Notes: generated by a model not told the origin, from the sequence alone. Shown: positions 36,575 to 46,127, counted from the stretch's first letter. The stretch is 64,000 bases of DNA from Bacillus sp. JCM 19034 (GCF_001310635.1 NZ_BAXR01000003.1:46261-110260), one strand, 5' to 3'. Program-made: numbers and translations.

Positions 36575-37654
36575 ATGAAGATTAAACTTGGTTTATTATA
36601 CGGTGGCAAGTCTGCCGAACATAAAGTATCATTACAAACAGCAAAAGCAGTTATTCAAGCATTAGATTTAACGAAATTTGAGATTCATCCAATTTATATT
36701 GCAGAAACAGGTGAGTGGATAAAAGGTGCACAGCTTTTAGGCCCTGTAGCGGATGTTAAAGAGCTTCAATTACATGACGGAGAGGTTATTTCTTCAGTTG
36801 CGTTAAATACAGAAATTTTTCCAGCGAAAGAAGCTGATGAAACGAAGCTTGATGTAGTATTTCCGTTACTTCACGGACCTAATGGAGAAGATGGTACAGT
36901 TCAAGGCTTATTAGAATTATTAAACATTCCCTATGTCGGTAATGGCGTATTGGCTTCAGCAGTTGGAATGGATAAAGTGATGATGAAAAACATATATGAG
37001 CAGGCTGGCATTAACCAAGCGAAGTATGTATGGTATATTCGTTCTGATTGGGAAAAGGATGCAGAAGCAGCATACAAAAACGTTGAAGAAACGCTTGGCT
37101 ACCCTTGCTTTGTAAAGCCAGCCAATTTAGGCTCAAGTGTTGGTATAAGCAAATGTAAAGATCGAGAAAGCTTAGTTAAAGCCTTTAAACTTGCTTTTGA
37201 ATATGATCGGAAAATTATTGTTGAAGAAGGTATCGAAGGACGCGAAGTTGAAATAGCTGTTTTAGGAAATGATAACCCACAATGCTCAGTTGTCGGTGAA
37301 ATTGTTCCGAAGACAGACTTTTATGATTATAAAGCGAAATATGAGGATGGAGATACCGGACTTATTATTCCTGCAGCTATTACTGAGGAAGAATATGAAG
37401 CAATTAAGAATGTAGCGATCCAATCATTTAAGGCACTTGATTGCTCTGGATTAGTTCGGGCAGACTTCTTTTTAACTAAGGATGGAGAAGTCCTCATGAA
37501 TGAAGTGAATACGATGCCTGGATTTACACCATTTAGTATGTTCCCGATGCTTTGGCAGGAATCAGGTATACGATACTCCGAGCTAATTGAAAAGTTAATA
37601 GAGCTAGCAGTAGAGCGTCACGAGGAAAAGCAGAAAATAAAACACACTTTTTAA
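36575..37654 (+). CDS. ddl: D-alanine-D-alanine ligase
   Basis: 359 residues, ATP-grasp enzyme joining two D-Ala for peptidoglycan precursors. Landmarks: [15 protein letters not shown] near the start (Glu of the D-Ala site), [58 protein letters not shown] and [20 protein letters not shown] (Mg ligands). ATG 36575 follows TGGAGGGCGAGC. It is followed 112 bases later by murF, the standard Bacillus pair. Confidence 0.95.
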   Translation: MKIKLGLLYGGKSAEHKVSLQTAKAVIQALDLTKFEIHPIYIAETGEWIKGAQLLGPVADVKELQLHDGEVISSVALNTEIFPAKEADETKLDVVFPLLHGPNGEDGTVQGLLELLNIPYVGNGVLASAVGMDKVMMKNIYEQAGINQAKYVWYIRSDWEKDAEAAYKNVEETLGYPCFVKPANLGSSVGISKCKDRESLVKAFKLAFEYDRKIIVEEGIEGREVEIAVLGNDNPQCSVVGEIVPKTDFYDYKAKYEDGDTGLIIPAAITEEEYEAIKNVAIQSFKALDCSGLVRADFFLTKDGEVLMNEVNTMPGFTPFSMFPMLWQESGIRYSELIEKLIELAVERHEEKQKIKHTF

Positions 37655-37720
37655 TAGCAGAGTAAATCGATTTTGAATCATTCAATTATGGTTTTAGAGT
37701 CGCTTTTACACATATGCTTC

Positions 37721-37748
37721 TAAGAAAAGACGTTTCGCGTTTTTCTTA
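37721..37748 (+). promoter_or_regulatory. Hairpin between ddl and murF
   Basis: TAAGAAAAGACG pairs with CGTTTTTCTTA (one mismatch) around a five-base loop, ending three bases before the murF ribosome site. It could act as an attenuator or protect the murF message. Confidence 0.4.
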
Positions 37749-37766
37749 CAGAAAGGGGCGATGGTA

Positions 37767-39137
37767 ATGTTACGTAGACAATTGAAGGATATTGCGTCTT
37801 GGGTAAACGGGGAAGTCGTTTTTATAGACGATCATTCTGTTAACGTTGCAGGTGTTTCTACAGATACTAGAACAATCGTAGCAGGAAATTTGTATATCCC
37901 GTTAGTTGGAGCAAATTTTAATGGGCATAACTTTGTACAGACTGCTGTTGCCAAAGGAGCTACAGGCGTTCTTTGGCAAAAAGATCAACCACAGCCACCT
38001 ACAGACGTACCAATAATTTATGTAGAGGATACATTGGTCGCATTACAAGAATTAGCTAAAAAATATATAGCAAGTCTTTCAACAAAGGTCGTCGGTATTA
38101 CAGGAAGTAACGGGAAAACAACTACGAAGGATATGGTAGCATCTGTCCTTTCCACGACGTACAAAGTACAAAAAACGGTAGGAAATTATAACAATCATAT
38201 CGGCCTACCTTTGACGATCCTACAATTAGAGGAAGATACAGAAATCGCTGTATTAGAAATGGGAATGAGTGGTCGTGGTGAAATTGAACTTCTTTCTGAA
38301 ATAGCTAAGCCAGAGGCAGCAATTATTACGAATATTGGCGAAGCACATTTACAAGACTTAGGTTCACGTGAAGGTATTTCCGAGGCGAAGTTTGAGATTA
38401 CAGCAGGCTTGGCGGGAAATGGGACACTTATTATTCATGGTGATGAGCCATTATTAACTAAGAAAGTAGTTAATAGCCCGTTTAACGTAGTCACATTTGG
38501 TAGCTCAAAAAATAATGATTACTACCCGGCCGTAATCCATACGGAAAGTAATGGTACTTATTTTAAAGTGAGTGGAGATAACAATATTGAGTTGTTTATT
38601 CCTGTTCTAGGCAAGTTTAACGTTTTAAATGCTTTAGCAGCGTTCGCGATTGCGAAGCATTTTGATGTATCGCTGCAAAATATTCAATTAGGGTTGGAAA
38701 AGCTTCAGATTACGGGAATGCGTACAGAATTGATTACAGGAAAGAATGGAATTACAATCATTAATGATGCGTATAATGCCAGTCCAACATCGATGCGAGC
38801 AGCTATAGATATGTTAGTTCAGTTAACGGGTTATGAGAAAAAGCTCGTTGTTTTAGGTGATATGCTTGAATTAGGTGAAAATGAGGAGAACTTTCACTAT
38901 GAAGTCGGTCAAGGGATCAATGAACAAGAAATTGATTATGTCTTCACGTATGGCAGACTTGGGAAGAAAATTGCAGATGGAGCCATAGAGAATATGACTA
39001 AAAATCGAGTACTAGCATATGATGATAAACAACAATTGATCGCAAAAGTACAAGAAATGGCGAAGCAAGGAGACATTTTATTAGTTAAAGCATCAAGAGG
39101 TATGAAATTAGAAGAGGTTGTTCATGCGTTTACGTAA
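37767..39137 (+). CDS. murF: UDP-N-acetylmuramoyl-tripeptide--D-alanyl-D-alanine ligase
   Basis: About 456 residues, adding D-Ala-D-Ala to the UDP-MurNAc-tripeptide. Mur ligase domains in order: N-terminal substrate domain (VSTDTRTIVAGNLYIPLVGANFNGH), ATP loop VVGITGSNGKTTTKDM at about 110, central domain (YNNHIGLPLTIL, EMGMSGRGEIELL, ITNIGEAHL), and C-terminal domain (INDAYNASPTSMRAA, VLGDMLELGE). ATG 37767 lies eight bases after GAAAGGGG; ATG 37761 is too close. It uses the product of ddl just upstream. Confidence 0.95.
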   Translation: MLRRQLKDIASWVNGEVVFIDDHSVNVAGVSTDTRTIVAGNLYIPLVGANFNGHNFVQTAVAKGATGVLWQKDQPQPPTDVPIIYVEDTLVALQELAKKYIASLSTKVVGITGSNGKTTTKDMVASVLSTTYKVQKTVGNYNNHIGLPLTILQLEEDTEIAVLEMGMSGRGEIELLSEIAKPEAAIITNIGEAHLQDLGSREGISEAKFEITAGLAGNGTLIIHGDEPLLTKKVVNSPFNVVTFGSSKNNDYYPAVIHTESNGTYFKVSGDNNIELFIPVLGKFNVLNALAAFAIAKHFDVSLQNIQLGLEKLQITGMRTELITGKNGITIINDAYNASPTSMRAAIDMLVQLTGYEKKLVVLGDMLELGENEENFHYEVGQGINEQEIDYVFTYGRLGKKIADGAIENMTKNRVLAYDDKQQLIAKVQEMAKQGDILLVKASRGMKLEEVVHAFT

Positions 39138-39312
39138 GTAGAACAGTTTACTAGTAAAGGCACTAAAAAGGGGCGTGAAATGGAGCTTTTTCAATGCCTA
39201 TTCATGAAAAGTATAGTAGATTTATCAAAGTTAGAAGAATGGGTGGGCTGTCACTAGTTCGTCTTAAAACTTAGTGCTGTTAGGTAGAGGCTTACTTATC
39301 TGATGATAATAT

Positions 39313-39352
39313 AAGGGGGCATTGAAATGGTTTATGCCATTTTAATGCCTTA
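39313..39352. terminator. Hairpin between murF and the convergent GGDEF gene
   Basis: GGCATTGAAATGG pairs with CCATTTTAATGCC (one mismatch) around a six-base loop, followed by TTATTAATGTTTT. It sits between two converging genes and may serve both. Confidence 0.55.
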
Positions 39353-40263
39353 TTAATGTTTTGTGGGATACAGAACACATCGATTTTTGCCACTTTTCTT
39401 CGCTTCATACATTGCATTATCAGCTTTTTTTAGCAATGTCTTTAAGATAAGACCATCTTGTGGAAAGCGAACGACTCCAATACTAACGGTGATGTTGACT
39501 TTAAATTCAAAGTTATTCCAATTGGATATGGAGCTTATCAACCTTTTTGTCAGTTCGTTAATTTTATCTTCTTCAATAACGTCGTTAAGGATGATTACAA
39601 ATTCGTCACCACCTAAGCGAACAGCAATATCATGGTCGGATAGGTACATTTTTATACGAATTCCAACCTCATTTAAGATGGTGTCACCAACATCATGACC
39701 GTAGTTATCATTAACCTCTTTAAAGCCATCTAAATCTAATAGTAAGATTGTACCTTGATTGAACGATGATTCGAAATGATCATATAAATAGCTACGGTTA
39801 TATAAATTTGTAAGAGAATCGAAAGTACTTTTCTTTTCTAATTCAATCACATACGTAATTAAGTTTGCACATTTTGTTAGTAAATCCATGTCGGCATTAG
39901 AAAAGCGGTCGGGTCTATTATCTAATGCACATAACGTTCCGAACATTTCACCGTCTTGATAGAAGATAGGCACTCCGATGTAGGATTGGATTTTTAATTT
40001 TGATGTTAATGGAAGGTGGCTAGTAAATGGGTGATGAAATGCATCATTAATAAGAAGTGGTTCACCGTTTCCTAAAAAAATTTGTTGGCAATACGATTCA
40101 CGCAAATCGATAGTAAATCCATCTTCTATTTCACTGCCTAATCCCTTGTCCAATACTTTTATAATTGAAAACGTTTTTTTGTCATATTTGATATAAAATA
40201 CATCTTACCTTCAATAAGTGAGTTTACAAGCTCTAATAAATCGTTAGCTGTTTGTAGTTTCAT
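39353..40263 (-). CDS. GAF-GGDEF diguanylate cyclase (one frameshift)
   Basis: Restored length 303 residues. An ATG at 40261-40263 (minus strand) after GGGGATATT begins MKLQTANDLLELVNSLIEGK; the frame ends early because the seven-base homopolymer at 40174-40180 is one base short. Adding it joins MTKKTFSIIKVLDKGLGSE. Residues about 25-140 form a GAF domain (IQSYIGVPIFYQDGEMFGTLCALD). The GGDEF domain follows with FDSLTNLYNR, LLLDLDGFKEVNDNYGHDVGD and an intact RLGGDEF, so c-di-GMP synthesis is expected. The RxxD inhibitory site normally found just before GGDEF is absent. No membrane segment. Confidence 0.87.
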
Positions 40264-40824
40264 AATATCCCCTTTATTCTATTAGTCCTCATTATAAATT
40301 AACACTAGGAAAAAACCAAGTAAAAAAGGAAATAGTAATAGTTGAAAATCTCTTTAATCGAAATCGTACGTCTTCGATCATTAATTCGAACTTTATACTT
40401 AGAGATACAAGTGAAATTACATTACATGCACAAAACTATGAGGTTAACAATTTTGATGGTGGAAATGCTAGAATGTTAATTTGGGACTTTACTGGAAATG
40501 ATGTGGATAAAGTTCAAATTATAGTAGATGGACAGATCATTCGCGAAAGCCATACGTTAAGTCCTAATGTATCTTCTTATAGCGTACCTGTACCAAGTGT
40601 TGTAACAATCCAAGGATTAGAAGGACAAGCAAATTACGCCGTTAAATTCCCAGAAAGAAAATACACACTATTTAATACAGTTTCCCCTGGGGAACCAATA
40701 CCTATACGCTGACACCTAGTGTGCTACCTTAATTTAATTTATTGTAAAATGTAAAATAAAGGATTGTTTACAGGGCTAATCGTAGTATAATCGTTTTCTG
40801 TTCTAAAAAGGGGAGGTAGTTAAG
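40264..40824. other. Region with an open frame lacking a start
   Basis: 561 bases. From about 40270 to 40712 a plus-strand frame is open without any credible start codon before an ATG at 40473; see the fragment below. The promoter of the lipoprotein gene at 40825 lies near the right end. Confidence 0.5.
40320..40712 (+). pseudogene. Fragment of an unidentified beta-rich protein
   Basis: The frame is open from about 40270, and the translation from 40320 onward looks coding (NFILRDTSEITLHAQNYEVN, then MLIWDFTGNDVDKVQIIVDG). It ends with KYTLFNTVSPGEPIPIR. The alternating pattern suggests beta strands, as in a C-terminal carbohydrate-binding or immunoglobulin-like module. There is no start codon or ribosome site at its left end, so it is a gene remnant or a gene whose start is lost through an indel. 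Not identified. Confidence 0.45.
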
Positions 40825-41520
40825 ATGAAGAAAATCATGATGTTATTATTTATGGCACTTATGATTAGTGCACTTGTTGCTTGTGGATCAGATTCATCTG
40901 TTGAGGAAGATGAGTCAGCTGATGTCGATTCGGAGGAAGAAGCAATTGGTGAAGATGAATCAAATGAAGATGAATCAAATGAAGAAGATTCAATTGAGGA
41001 TGAAGAAGTAATCGAAGAGGGAGATCAAACAGTTGAAGTGGAAAAGGGTTTGTTAAGTGTTGAGATCACGATTCCCGCTTCATTTTTTGAAGGGCAAGAA
41101 CTAGACGAGATTATAGAAGATGCGAAAGCGGATGGTATCGAAGAAGTGCAGAAAAACGACGATGGTTCACTTACGTATAAGATGTCAAAGTCAACACACA
41201 AAGAGTTTTTGGCTGAATTGGAGACATCTCTTCAAGAGAGTATGGAAGAATTGAAGACGAGCGAAGATTTCGTTTCTATCGTTGATATTACAGCAAATCG
41301 ATCGTTTTCCGAATTTTCATTAGTTGTTGATCAAGAAGCGTTTGAAAATAGTTTTGATGGTTTTGCGATTTTAGGATTAGCGATTGGTGGAATGTACTAT
41401 CAGCTATTCGATGGTGTTAATCCGGAACAGTATGAGGTTACGATTGAATTGGAAGATGCTGAATCGGGCGAAGTATTTGATACTGTAACGTTCCCTGATG
41501 CACTAGAAGAAGAGAATTAA
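40825..41520 (+). CDS. Acidic lipoprotein of unknown function
   Basis: 231 residues. Signal peptide ends in ALVACGS (lipid Cys at about 20). A linker of about 45 residues is almost wholly Asp/Glu/Ser with small repeats (DESNEDESNEED). A folded domain follows with EITIPASFFEGQELDEIIEDAKADG, resembling no named family known to me. GGGGAGGTAG precedes the ATG. The acidity fits a protein exposed outside an alkaliphile. It ends with a terminator. Confidence 0.75.
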   Translation: MKKIMMLLFMALMISALVACGSDSSVEEDESADVDSEEEAIGEDESNEDESNEEDSIEDEEVIEEGDQTVEVEKGLLSVEITIPASFFEGQELDEIIEDAKADGIEEVQKNDDGSLTYKMSKSTHKEFLAELETSLQESMEELKTSEDFVSIVDITANRSFSEFSLVVDQEAFENSFDGFAILGLAIGGMYYQLFDGVNPEQYEVTIELEDAESGEVFDTVTFPDALEEEN

Positions 41521-41530
41521 TAAAATAAGA

Positions 41531-41572
41531 AACACTTCAATAGTAACAGAAGATTACTACTGAGGTGTTTTT
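41531..41572 (+). terminator. Terminator after the acidic lipoprotein gene
   Basis: AACACTTCA pairs with TGAGGTGTT (one G-U pair) and an inner AGTAA pairs with TTACT; then TTTTTG. Confidence 0.75.
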
Positions 41573-41752
41573 GCTATAAAGAGTCCAGAATAAAATTGTG
41601 CTGTTATTGTGAAAATGAATGATACAGGAGTAAGATTTACTACTGAATTGGAGCTGAAGTCCAAAATGGTTTTTCTAATGCTAATCAATGATGATACGTT
41701 TTATGAAGAAATAGAGAATAGGAGGATATTTAAAATGAATAAAAGTCCATGA

Positions 41753-42373
41753 GTGACAACAAACCGTGTTGTGTACAACACAGAAGACCGTAGAATATTG
41801 ACGAATATTACGAAGGGAAATAACTCAAAGAGGAGAGAGGTTGTTTTAACATTTGATGATGGTCCTAGCAAATATCTTGAATTATTTTTAGATGTACTAA
41901 AGGAAGAGGAGGTACGAGCCCATTTCTTTTGGGAAGCCCGTCTGCTTCATCATAAACGACCTTGGAAACGTGTGCTTGAAGAAGGCCATCAAATAGGTAC
42001 TCATGGGCATCGTCATTACAATTTAACGAAGTTTACGCTAGACAGGCAAATAGTAGAGTTGAAGAAAAGTATTAAGGCGATTGAACAGATTACAAGTAAC
42101 AAAGTACATTATTTTCGTCCACCATTTGGGCAATATAATGAGGACACGATTAAAGCAGCACAAAACTTAGGATTACAAACAGTATTGTGGGAGATTGCAT
42201 CCTTGGATTGGGAACTAAAAGAAAAACCTAGCCAAATAATTGACAATGTTGTCGATTATTTGCAAGATGGTGCCATCATACTACTACATGAATTGCAACA
42301 GACGTTGGAGGTTTTACCTGATTTAATCAAAGAAATAAAGAAAGCCGGTTATTCGTTTCGTACACTCAATTAA
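41753..42373 (+). CDS. Polysaccharide deacetylase (NodB homology)
   Basis: Metal-dependent deacetylase of peptidoglycan or chitin-like sugars. All NodB motifs are present: VVLTFDDGPS (catalytic Asp and metal Asp), GTHGHRHYN (HxxxH metal site), YFRPPFGQYN, the DWE region and ILLHE near the C-terminus. The GTG at 41753 lacks a ribosome site. A good site (GGAGG) nine bases before ATG 41735 leads in the same frame to MNKSP and then TGA at 41750-41752, immediately before the GTG. Either the TGA is a base error, or translation restarts at the GTG. No signal peptide with the GTG start, odd for an enzyme acting on the wall. Confidence 0.8.
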   Translation: MTTNRVVYNTEDRRILTNITKGNNSKRREVVLTFDDGPSKYLELFLDVLKEEEVRAHFFWEARLLHHKRPWKRVLEEGHQIGTHGHRHYNLTKFTLDRQIVELKKSIKAIEQITSNKVHYFRPPFGQYNEDTIKAAQNLGLQTVLWEIASLDWELKEKPSQIIDNVVDYLQDGAIILLHELQQTLEVLPDLIKEIKKAGYSFRTLN

Positions 42374-42472
42374 AATGGGATGAGAGAAGTTTAGCTACTT
42401 TCGTTATTCATTATGTTTGTTAAAAAATGGGCGAACATTAACATACCATTCACGAAAGGGAGTTAATCGTTC

Positions 42473-42970
42473 TCATTTAATTGTAGTGTTAGCTTTAAAA
42501 GAATTAGCGGCACCTAAAACGTTTTGCTGTTGAATAGTGTTTAATCGTTCATATATAAATGATTGCGGAAGCTGGAAAATCTCGACTAGTTCTGTTATAG
42601 AAGTGATATGGGGCAAATAATCATCTAAGATATAACGCGGCATTGAGGCGTAGAGGGCAAAGGAATGAGCTTGTCTTTCTTGGAATTGAACAAAATCTCG
42701 ATTTGTAAAGCGTTGGTCATTACTATGTTCAAAGAAATGAGCCATTTCGTGGAAAAAATCGTAACGTATCCCTTCGATTGATTGATATTTATTTAGATAA
42801 ATGAGGGCACATTCATCATCATAAATACATCTACTTCTTAGGTTGTAATAAATAACCTTAAAGCTTAATATGTTACTTAAGTTAGAAATGGAAAGGTCCG
42901 AAACCGTTTTTATATTTAGCTTTTGATACAACCTTATGATTCGTTCTTCACGAAATGAGGAAGTAGACAC
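42473..42970 (-). CDS. immA: ImmA/IrrE-type metallopeptidase
   Basis: About 165 residues with the zinc site FFHEMAHFFEH (HExxH) at about 78 and a C-terminal helical part. In ICEBs1 and phages of Bacillus ImmA cleaves the repressor ImmR to induce the element. GTG 42970 lies six bases after GGAGGTG. It follows the repressor gene on the same strand, as in immR-immA pairs. No integrase or conjugation genes accompany it, so it is a module remnant or a standalone regulator. Confidence 0.8.
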   Translation of the reverse strand: MSTSSFREERIIRLYQKLNIKTVSDLSISNLSNILSFKVIYYNLRSRCIYDDECALIYLNKYQSIEGIRYDFFHEMAHFFEHSNDQRFTNRDFVQFQERQAHSFALYASMPRYILDDYLPHITSITELVEIFQLPQSFIYERLNTIQQQNVLGAANSFKANTTIK

Positions 42971-43039
42971 AAGAATCACCTCCGTGCACGTATTTGAATC
43001 ATTATAAAAGCGGTTTTTGTTTATAAATAAGTGAATATA

Positions 43040-43381
43040 TCAGTTATTATGATTTTTTTCTTCTCTATTCTCTTGTGCAAACTTTCTTCTCCAGCTACGG
43101 AATTCTTCTAATTGTCTTTCTAAAAATTCTTTTTCTTCCTCAGTCAAAGGGTCTGTTCCATGAGAAAATGCAACATGAATTGGTTTTTCCTCAACTGTAC
43201 GTCCTAACAGATAGTCTGTACTAACATTAAAATAGTCGGCTAGTTTCTTTAAAGTTTCATTATCAGGCTCCGTTCTACCTATTTCATAATGTCCATAAGT
43301 AGCTCTTGAAACACCTATTTCTTTTGCGACATCCTCTTGCCGTTTATTTCCACGTAACTGTTTAAGTTTTTTTGATAACAC
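43040..43381 (-). CDS. immR: XRE family repressor, ImmR-like
   Basis: 113 residues. N-terminal helix-turn-helix at residues 3-62 ([43 protein letters not shown]), the [12 protein letters not shown] junction typical of phage/ICE repressors, then an acidic helix ([15 protein letters not shown]) where ImmA would cut. The gene is divergent from another HTH gene, with two operator-like repeats in the gap, the genetic switch layout of phages. Confidence 0.85.
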   Translation of the reverse strand: MLSKKLKQLRGNKRQEDVAKEIGVSRATYGHYEIGRTEPDNETLKKLADYFNVSTDYLLGRTVEEKPIHVAFSHGTDPLTEEEKEFLERQLEEFRSWRRKFAQENREEKNHNN

Positions 43382-43423
43382 TGCAACTCCCCCATAATGG
43401 CATCGTTAACTTCTCTCATTATA

Positions 43424-43438
43424 GATACAAAATGTATC
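43424..43438. promoter_or_regulatory. Operator O1 of the immunity switch
   Basis: Perfect inverted repeat GATAC-AAAAT-GTATC, 43 bases upstream of the ImmR-like start. Confidence 0.7.
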
Positions 43439-43481
43439 CATATACATGATTTCTCTGAAAAGTATCATATTTTATGTTGAT

Positions 43482-43496
43482 AATACTTTTTGTATC
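43482..43496. promoter_or_regulatory. Operator O2 of the immunity switch
   Basis: AATAC-TTTTT-GTATC, the same arm sequence and spacing as O1 with one mismatch, on the side of the rightward HTH gene. Two matched sites flanking the divergent promoters suggest cooperative repressor binding. Confidence 0.65.
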
Positions 43497-43537
43497 ATAT
43501 ATAATTGAAAATAGTTTCTATTATATGTAAATAAGGG

Positions 43538-43753
43538 GTGTTTCGTATTAAACGAATAAAATTAATTAATGAAAGGAAGAAACGACAATTAACTAGAGAA
43601 GAGTTAGGAAGTATTTTAGGAATTTCAGCAATTTATGTACGGAAAATTGAAAACGGTGATAGAAATCCAGGTCGAAGAACAATGGTAAAGTTTGCAGAGT
43701 TTTATGGAGTCAGCGAGAGGAAATTATTTCCTGAATTATTTGATGTACGATAA
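43538..43753 (+). CDS. Small XRE family helix-turn-helix protein
   Basis: 71 residues, nearly all helix-turn-helix: RKKRQLTREELGSILGISAIYVRKIENGDRNPGRRTMVKFAEFYGVSERKLFPE. Equivalent to the Cro/Xis-side regulator of a phage or ICE switch. The GTG at 43538 lies inside AAGGGGTG, so the true start may be one of the next codons (ATT or ATA). Confidence 0.7.
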   Translation: MFRIKRIKLINERKKRQLTREELGSILGISAIYVRKIENGDRNPGRRTMVKFAEFYGVSERKLFPELFDVR

Positions 43754-43877
43754 TATCCCCACATACCTTTTTCCCACAGGTTTTTTTTACTTATTGAAAT
43801 AATGCCCATTTCTGTTTAATTCTAATCCATTCATATAATATGTAAATGCTGACTGTAAAGATTGAAAGGAGAACAAA

Positions 43878-44243
43878 ATGAAAACAGCACCTTTGCAATC
43901 ATATAATCAATTTGAAATAGCACTTATTCTAGATTCGTTACGACAGTATATCGATAAGGTATCAATACCATCAGCACGAATCATTTTTACTGATTACATA
44001 AAAGTAGTCATCCATGGTAATCAAGTGCAATTAGATGGTATGGGTATGGAACACATATTTTGTGCATTAATGTTTAAAGCTGAGGAAATGTCTTTACAAT
44101 TAAGTGAAGAACAGTCAGAAGTAGTCAAGGTAAAACAAATGGCCAAAGAAATTAGGGAGAAAAGAATTCTTTCCAGCAAACATTTTATCAAACATATATG
44201 CTCAAAGAAAGCTTTCAATCCACAATATAGGAACTCGGAATAG
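43878..44243 (+). CDS. Uncharacterised protein of the immunity module
   Basis: 121 residues, soluble, mostly helical, with a basic C-terminus (REKRILSSKHFIKHICSKK). GAAAGGAGAACAAA precedes the ATG. Position after the early HTH gene matches early genes of phages or integrative elements, but no family is recognised. Confidence 0.55.
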   Translation: MKTAPLQSYNQFEIALILDSLRQYIDKVSIPSARIIFTDYIKVVIHGNQVQLDGMGMEHIFCALMFKAEEMSLQLSEEQSEVVKVKQMAKEIREKRILSSKHFIKHICSKKAFNPQYRNSE

Positions 44244-44276
44244 AGGAGTAAGTATGGTGTAGTAGGTCCTCTTTTT
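44242..44276 (+). terminator. Weak terminator at the end of the immunity module
   Basis: AGAGGA at 44242 pairs with TCCTCT at 44267, then TTTT. Only six base pairs with a 19-base loop. Confidence 0.4.
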
Positions 44277-44556
44277 CAAAACGGTGTGCTCTAATATGGC
44301 AAAGTTTCTTTCCATTTTTTGTTTTTAAATATAGCCCCGTGTGGATGCTCTTGTGGAGCATAGGTTTAAACCGTAATCAATTCTTCGCCTATTTCAACCT
44401 TTTTGTTCGTATTTTCCATTGCTTTCTATTTCAATTTGGTGAACATATAGATTTTTGATGTATATATTCATTGTACAAGGGAAATGAGAGCAAAAAGAAG
44501 GAATGTACCTTACTCTTATTGAAAATGTAGTGAAAAATGAGAAGAAGGTGCGACTT
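44277..44556. other. Intergenic region before the hydrolase gene
   Basis: 280 bases without a gene. The frame of the hydrolase extends upstream to 44503, but the ribosome site favours 44557. Confidence 0.4.
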
Positions 44557-45545
44557 ATGATAACAAATCTTGATTCATTTATGGATTCATTTTATGAAGA
44601 GGAAGTGAAAGCAAAGCAATTAAATCCGCAGGCCTTAAAGGGAAAACTACAACAGCTACTAGGGCAGTTTTCCTTTCCGGAAATGAATAAACCTATTAAA
44701 GTTGAAGTAAAGGAATTTCAGACATATAGACGCGAACGATTTCTCATTCCTTCTTTTATGGGGCTAATGATCCCACTTTACGTATTAACACCTAATAGAG
44801 TTCAAACAAAGTATGCTTCTGTTATTGCATTACATGGTCATGGTTATGGGTGTAAAGAAATTGTTGGTTTACGAGAGGATGGTTCACAAGACCTTGAATT
44901 GTCCGGAATCCATCGCCATTTTGCGGTTGAATTAGTCAATAAAGGGCTGAAAGTGTTCGCTCCCGACTGATAGGATTCGGAGATCGACTGCACTCAAAAG
45001 ATGTAGAAAAAGGGAAGCAGAACTCTTGCTATTCTTTAGCGACATTGTTATTAATGAGCGGCAGAACACTAGCCGGTTTACGTGTAGCAGAAACAAGACA
45101 TTTGCTAGATTATTTCAATACGTTTACAGATGTAGACCAAAATCGTATTGGGATGTTGGGATTTTCCGGAGGAGCACTTGTCACTGCTTATACTGCTGCT
45201 CTTGATGAACGTGTAAAGGCAACCGTTTTAACTGGATTTACAAATACATTTAAGGGAAGTATTTTACGTAGCGACCATTGTATAGACAATTATATCCCGC
45301 ACATGTTCACTTTCGGAGAGCTACCAGATTATATAAGTTTAATATGTCCACGTGCTTTATTTGTTGAATCTGGAGAGAATGATCCGCTCTTCCCAATTAA
45401 TACTACAAAGGTGGCAATCAATCATCTTAAGAATGTATTTGAACAAGCTACTGCACGTGAGCAGTTTTCTTTTGATATATTTCCAGGGAAACATGAGGTT
45501 AGTGGCAGGGAGTCATATGAATGGCTTGTTTCAAAACTAAGTTAG
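44557..45545 (+). CDS. Alpha/beta hydrolase, dienelactone hydrolase or acetyl-esterase type (one frameshift)
   Basis: Restored length about 329 residues. ATG 44557 follows AGAAGGTGCG. Features: oxyanion segment VIALHGHGYG, nucleophile elbow MLGFSGGAL (Ser), acid in VESGENDPLFPI and His in FPGKHE. The frame breaks at about 44966, where one added base gives VFAPELIGFGDRLHS, an element shared by the large Bacillus hydrolase family (Abhydrolase_7-like). No signal peptide. The substrate cannot be told from context. Confidence 0.78.
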
Positions 45546-45639
45546 CATTCTTGGAACTATTTTTAGAAAGTGGAGAGCAACGTTCGGATGAGCGTTGTTT
45601 TTTTAACAAATAGAAATAACCTGTAAACAAATGGGAATA

Positions 45640-46100
45640 TCATAGATAACTATTATGTTCATGAGTATTCGGATTGGGTAAATGCAATTGTTCTAACAAA
45701 GGAAAATAAAGTCGTGTTAGTTGAACAATACAGACATGGTGGAGAAGACTTCTTTTTAGAAATCCCAGCTGGGAAAATAGAAGGAAATGAGACAAATGAA
45801 GAAGGAATTGAAAGAGAGGTGCGAGAAGAAACGGAGTATATTTCAAAAATGAAACCGATTAAATTAGGAGAATTTATGGTTAACCCATCCACACAAAACA
45901 ATAAAGTCATTACGTATCTCCTAGTAGATGCTGTTAAAGAGTATGAGCAAAACTTAGACGATTTAGAAGAAATTGATACGACGTTAGTTGATTTTGATAA
46001 ATTGGGTGAATTATTAAAAACGAATCACATTAAAAAACAGTTATTTACGGCCAATGCTTACTTTATGGCTAAGGATTATTTGCTGAGAAATGAGGCTTGA
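45640..46100 (+). pseudogene. Nudix hydrolase (ADP-ribose pyrophosphatase-like), 5' end missing
   Basis: The Nudix box is complete: GKIEGNETNEEGIEREVREETEY (GX5EX7REUXEE pattern, with U being Glu-adjacent hydrophobic). The preceding part (DWVNAIVLTKENKVVLVEQYRHG) matches the NudF core. The frame is open back to about 45640 (IIDNYYVHEY), but the first 25 or so residues of the family and a start codon are lacking; in-frame stops lie just before. Either a 5' deletion, a further indel, or a start at GTG 45714 that would remove core strands. Confidence 0.6.
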
Positions 46101-46103
46101 CCC

Positions 46104-46127
46104 AAAAAGGGGGTCAGACCCCTTTTA
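46104..46127 (+). terminator. Terminator after the Nudix gene
   Basis: AAAAGGGG pairs with CCCCTTTT around a short loop (GTCAGA), four bases after the stop; also usable from the other strand. Confidence 0.7.
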
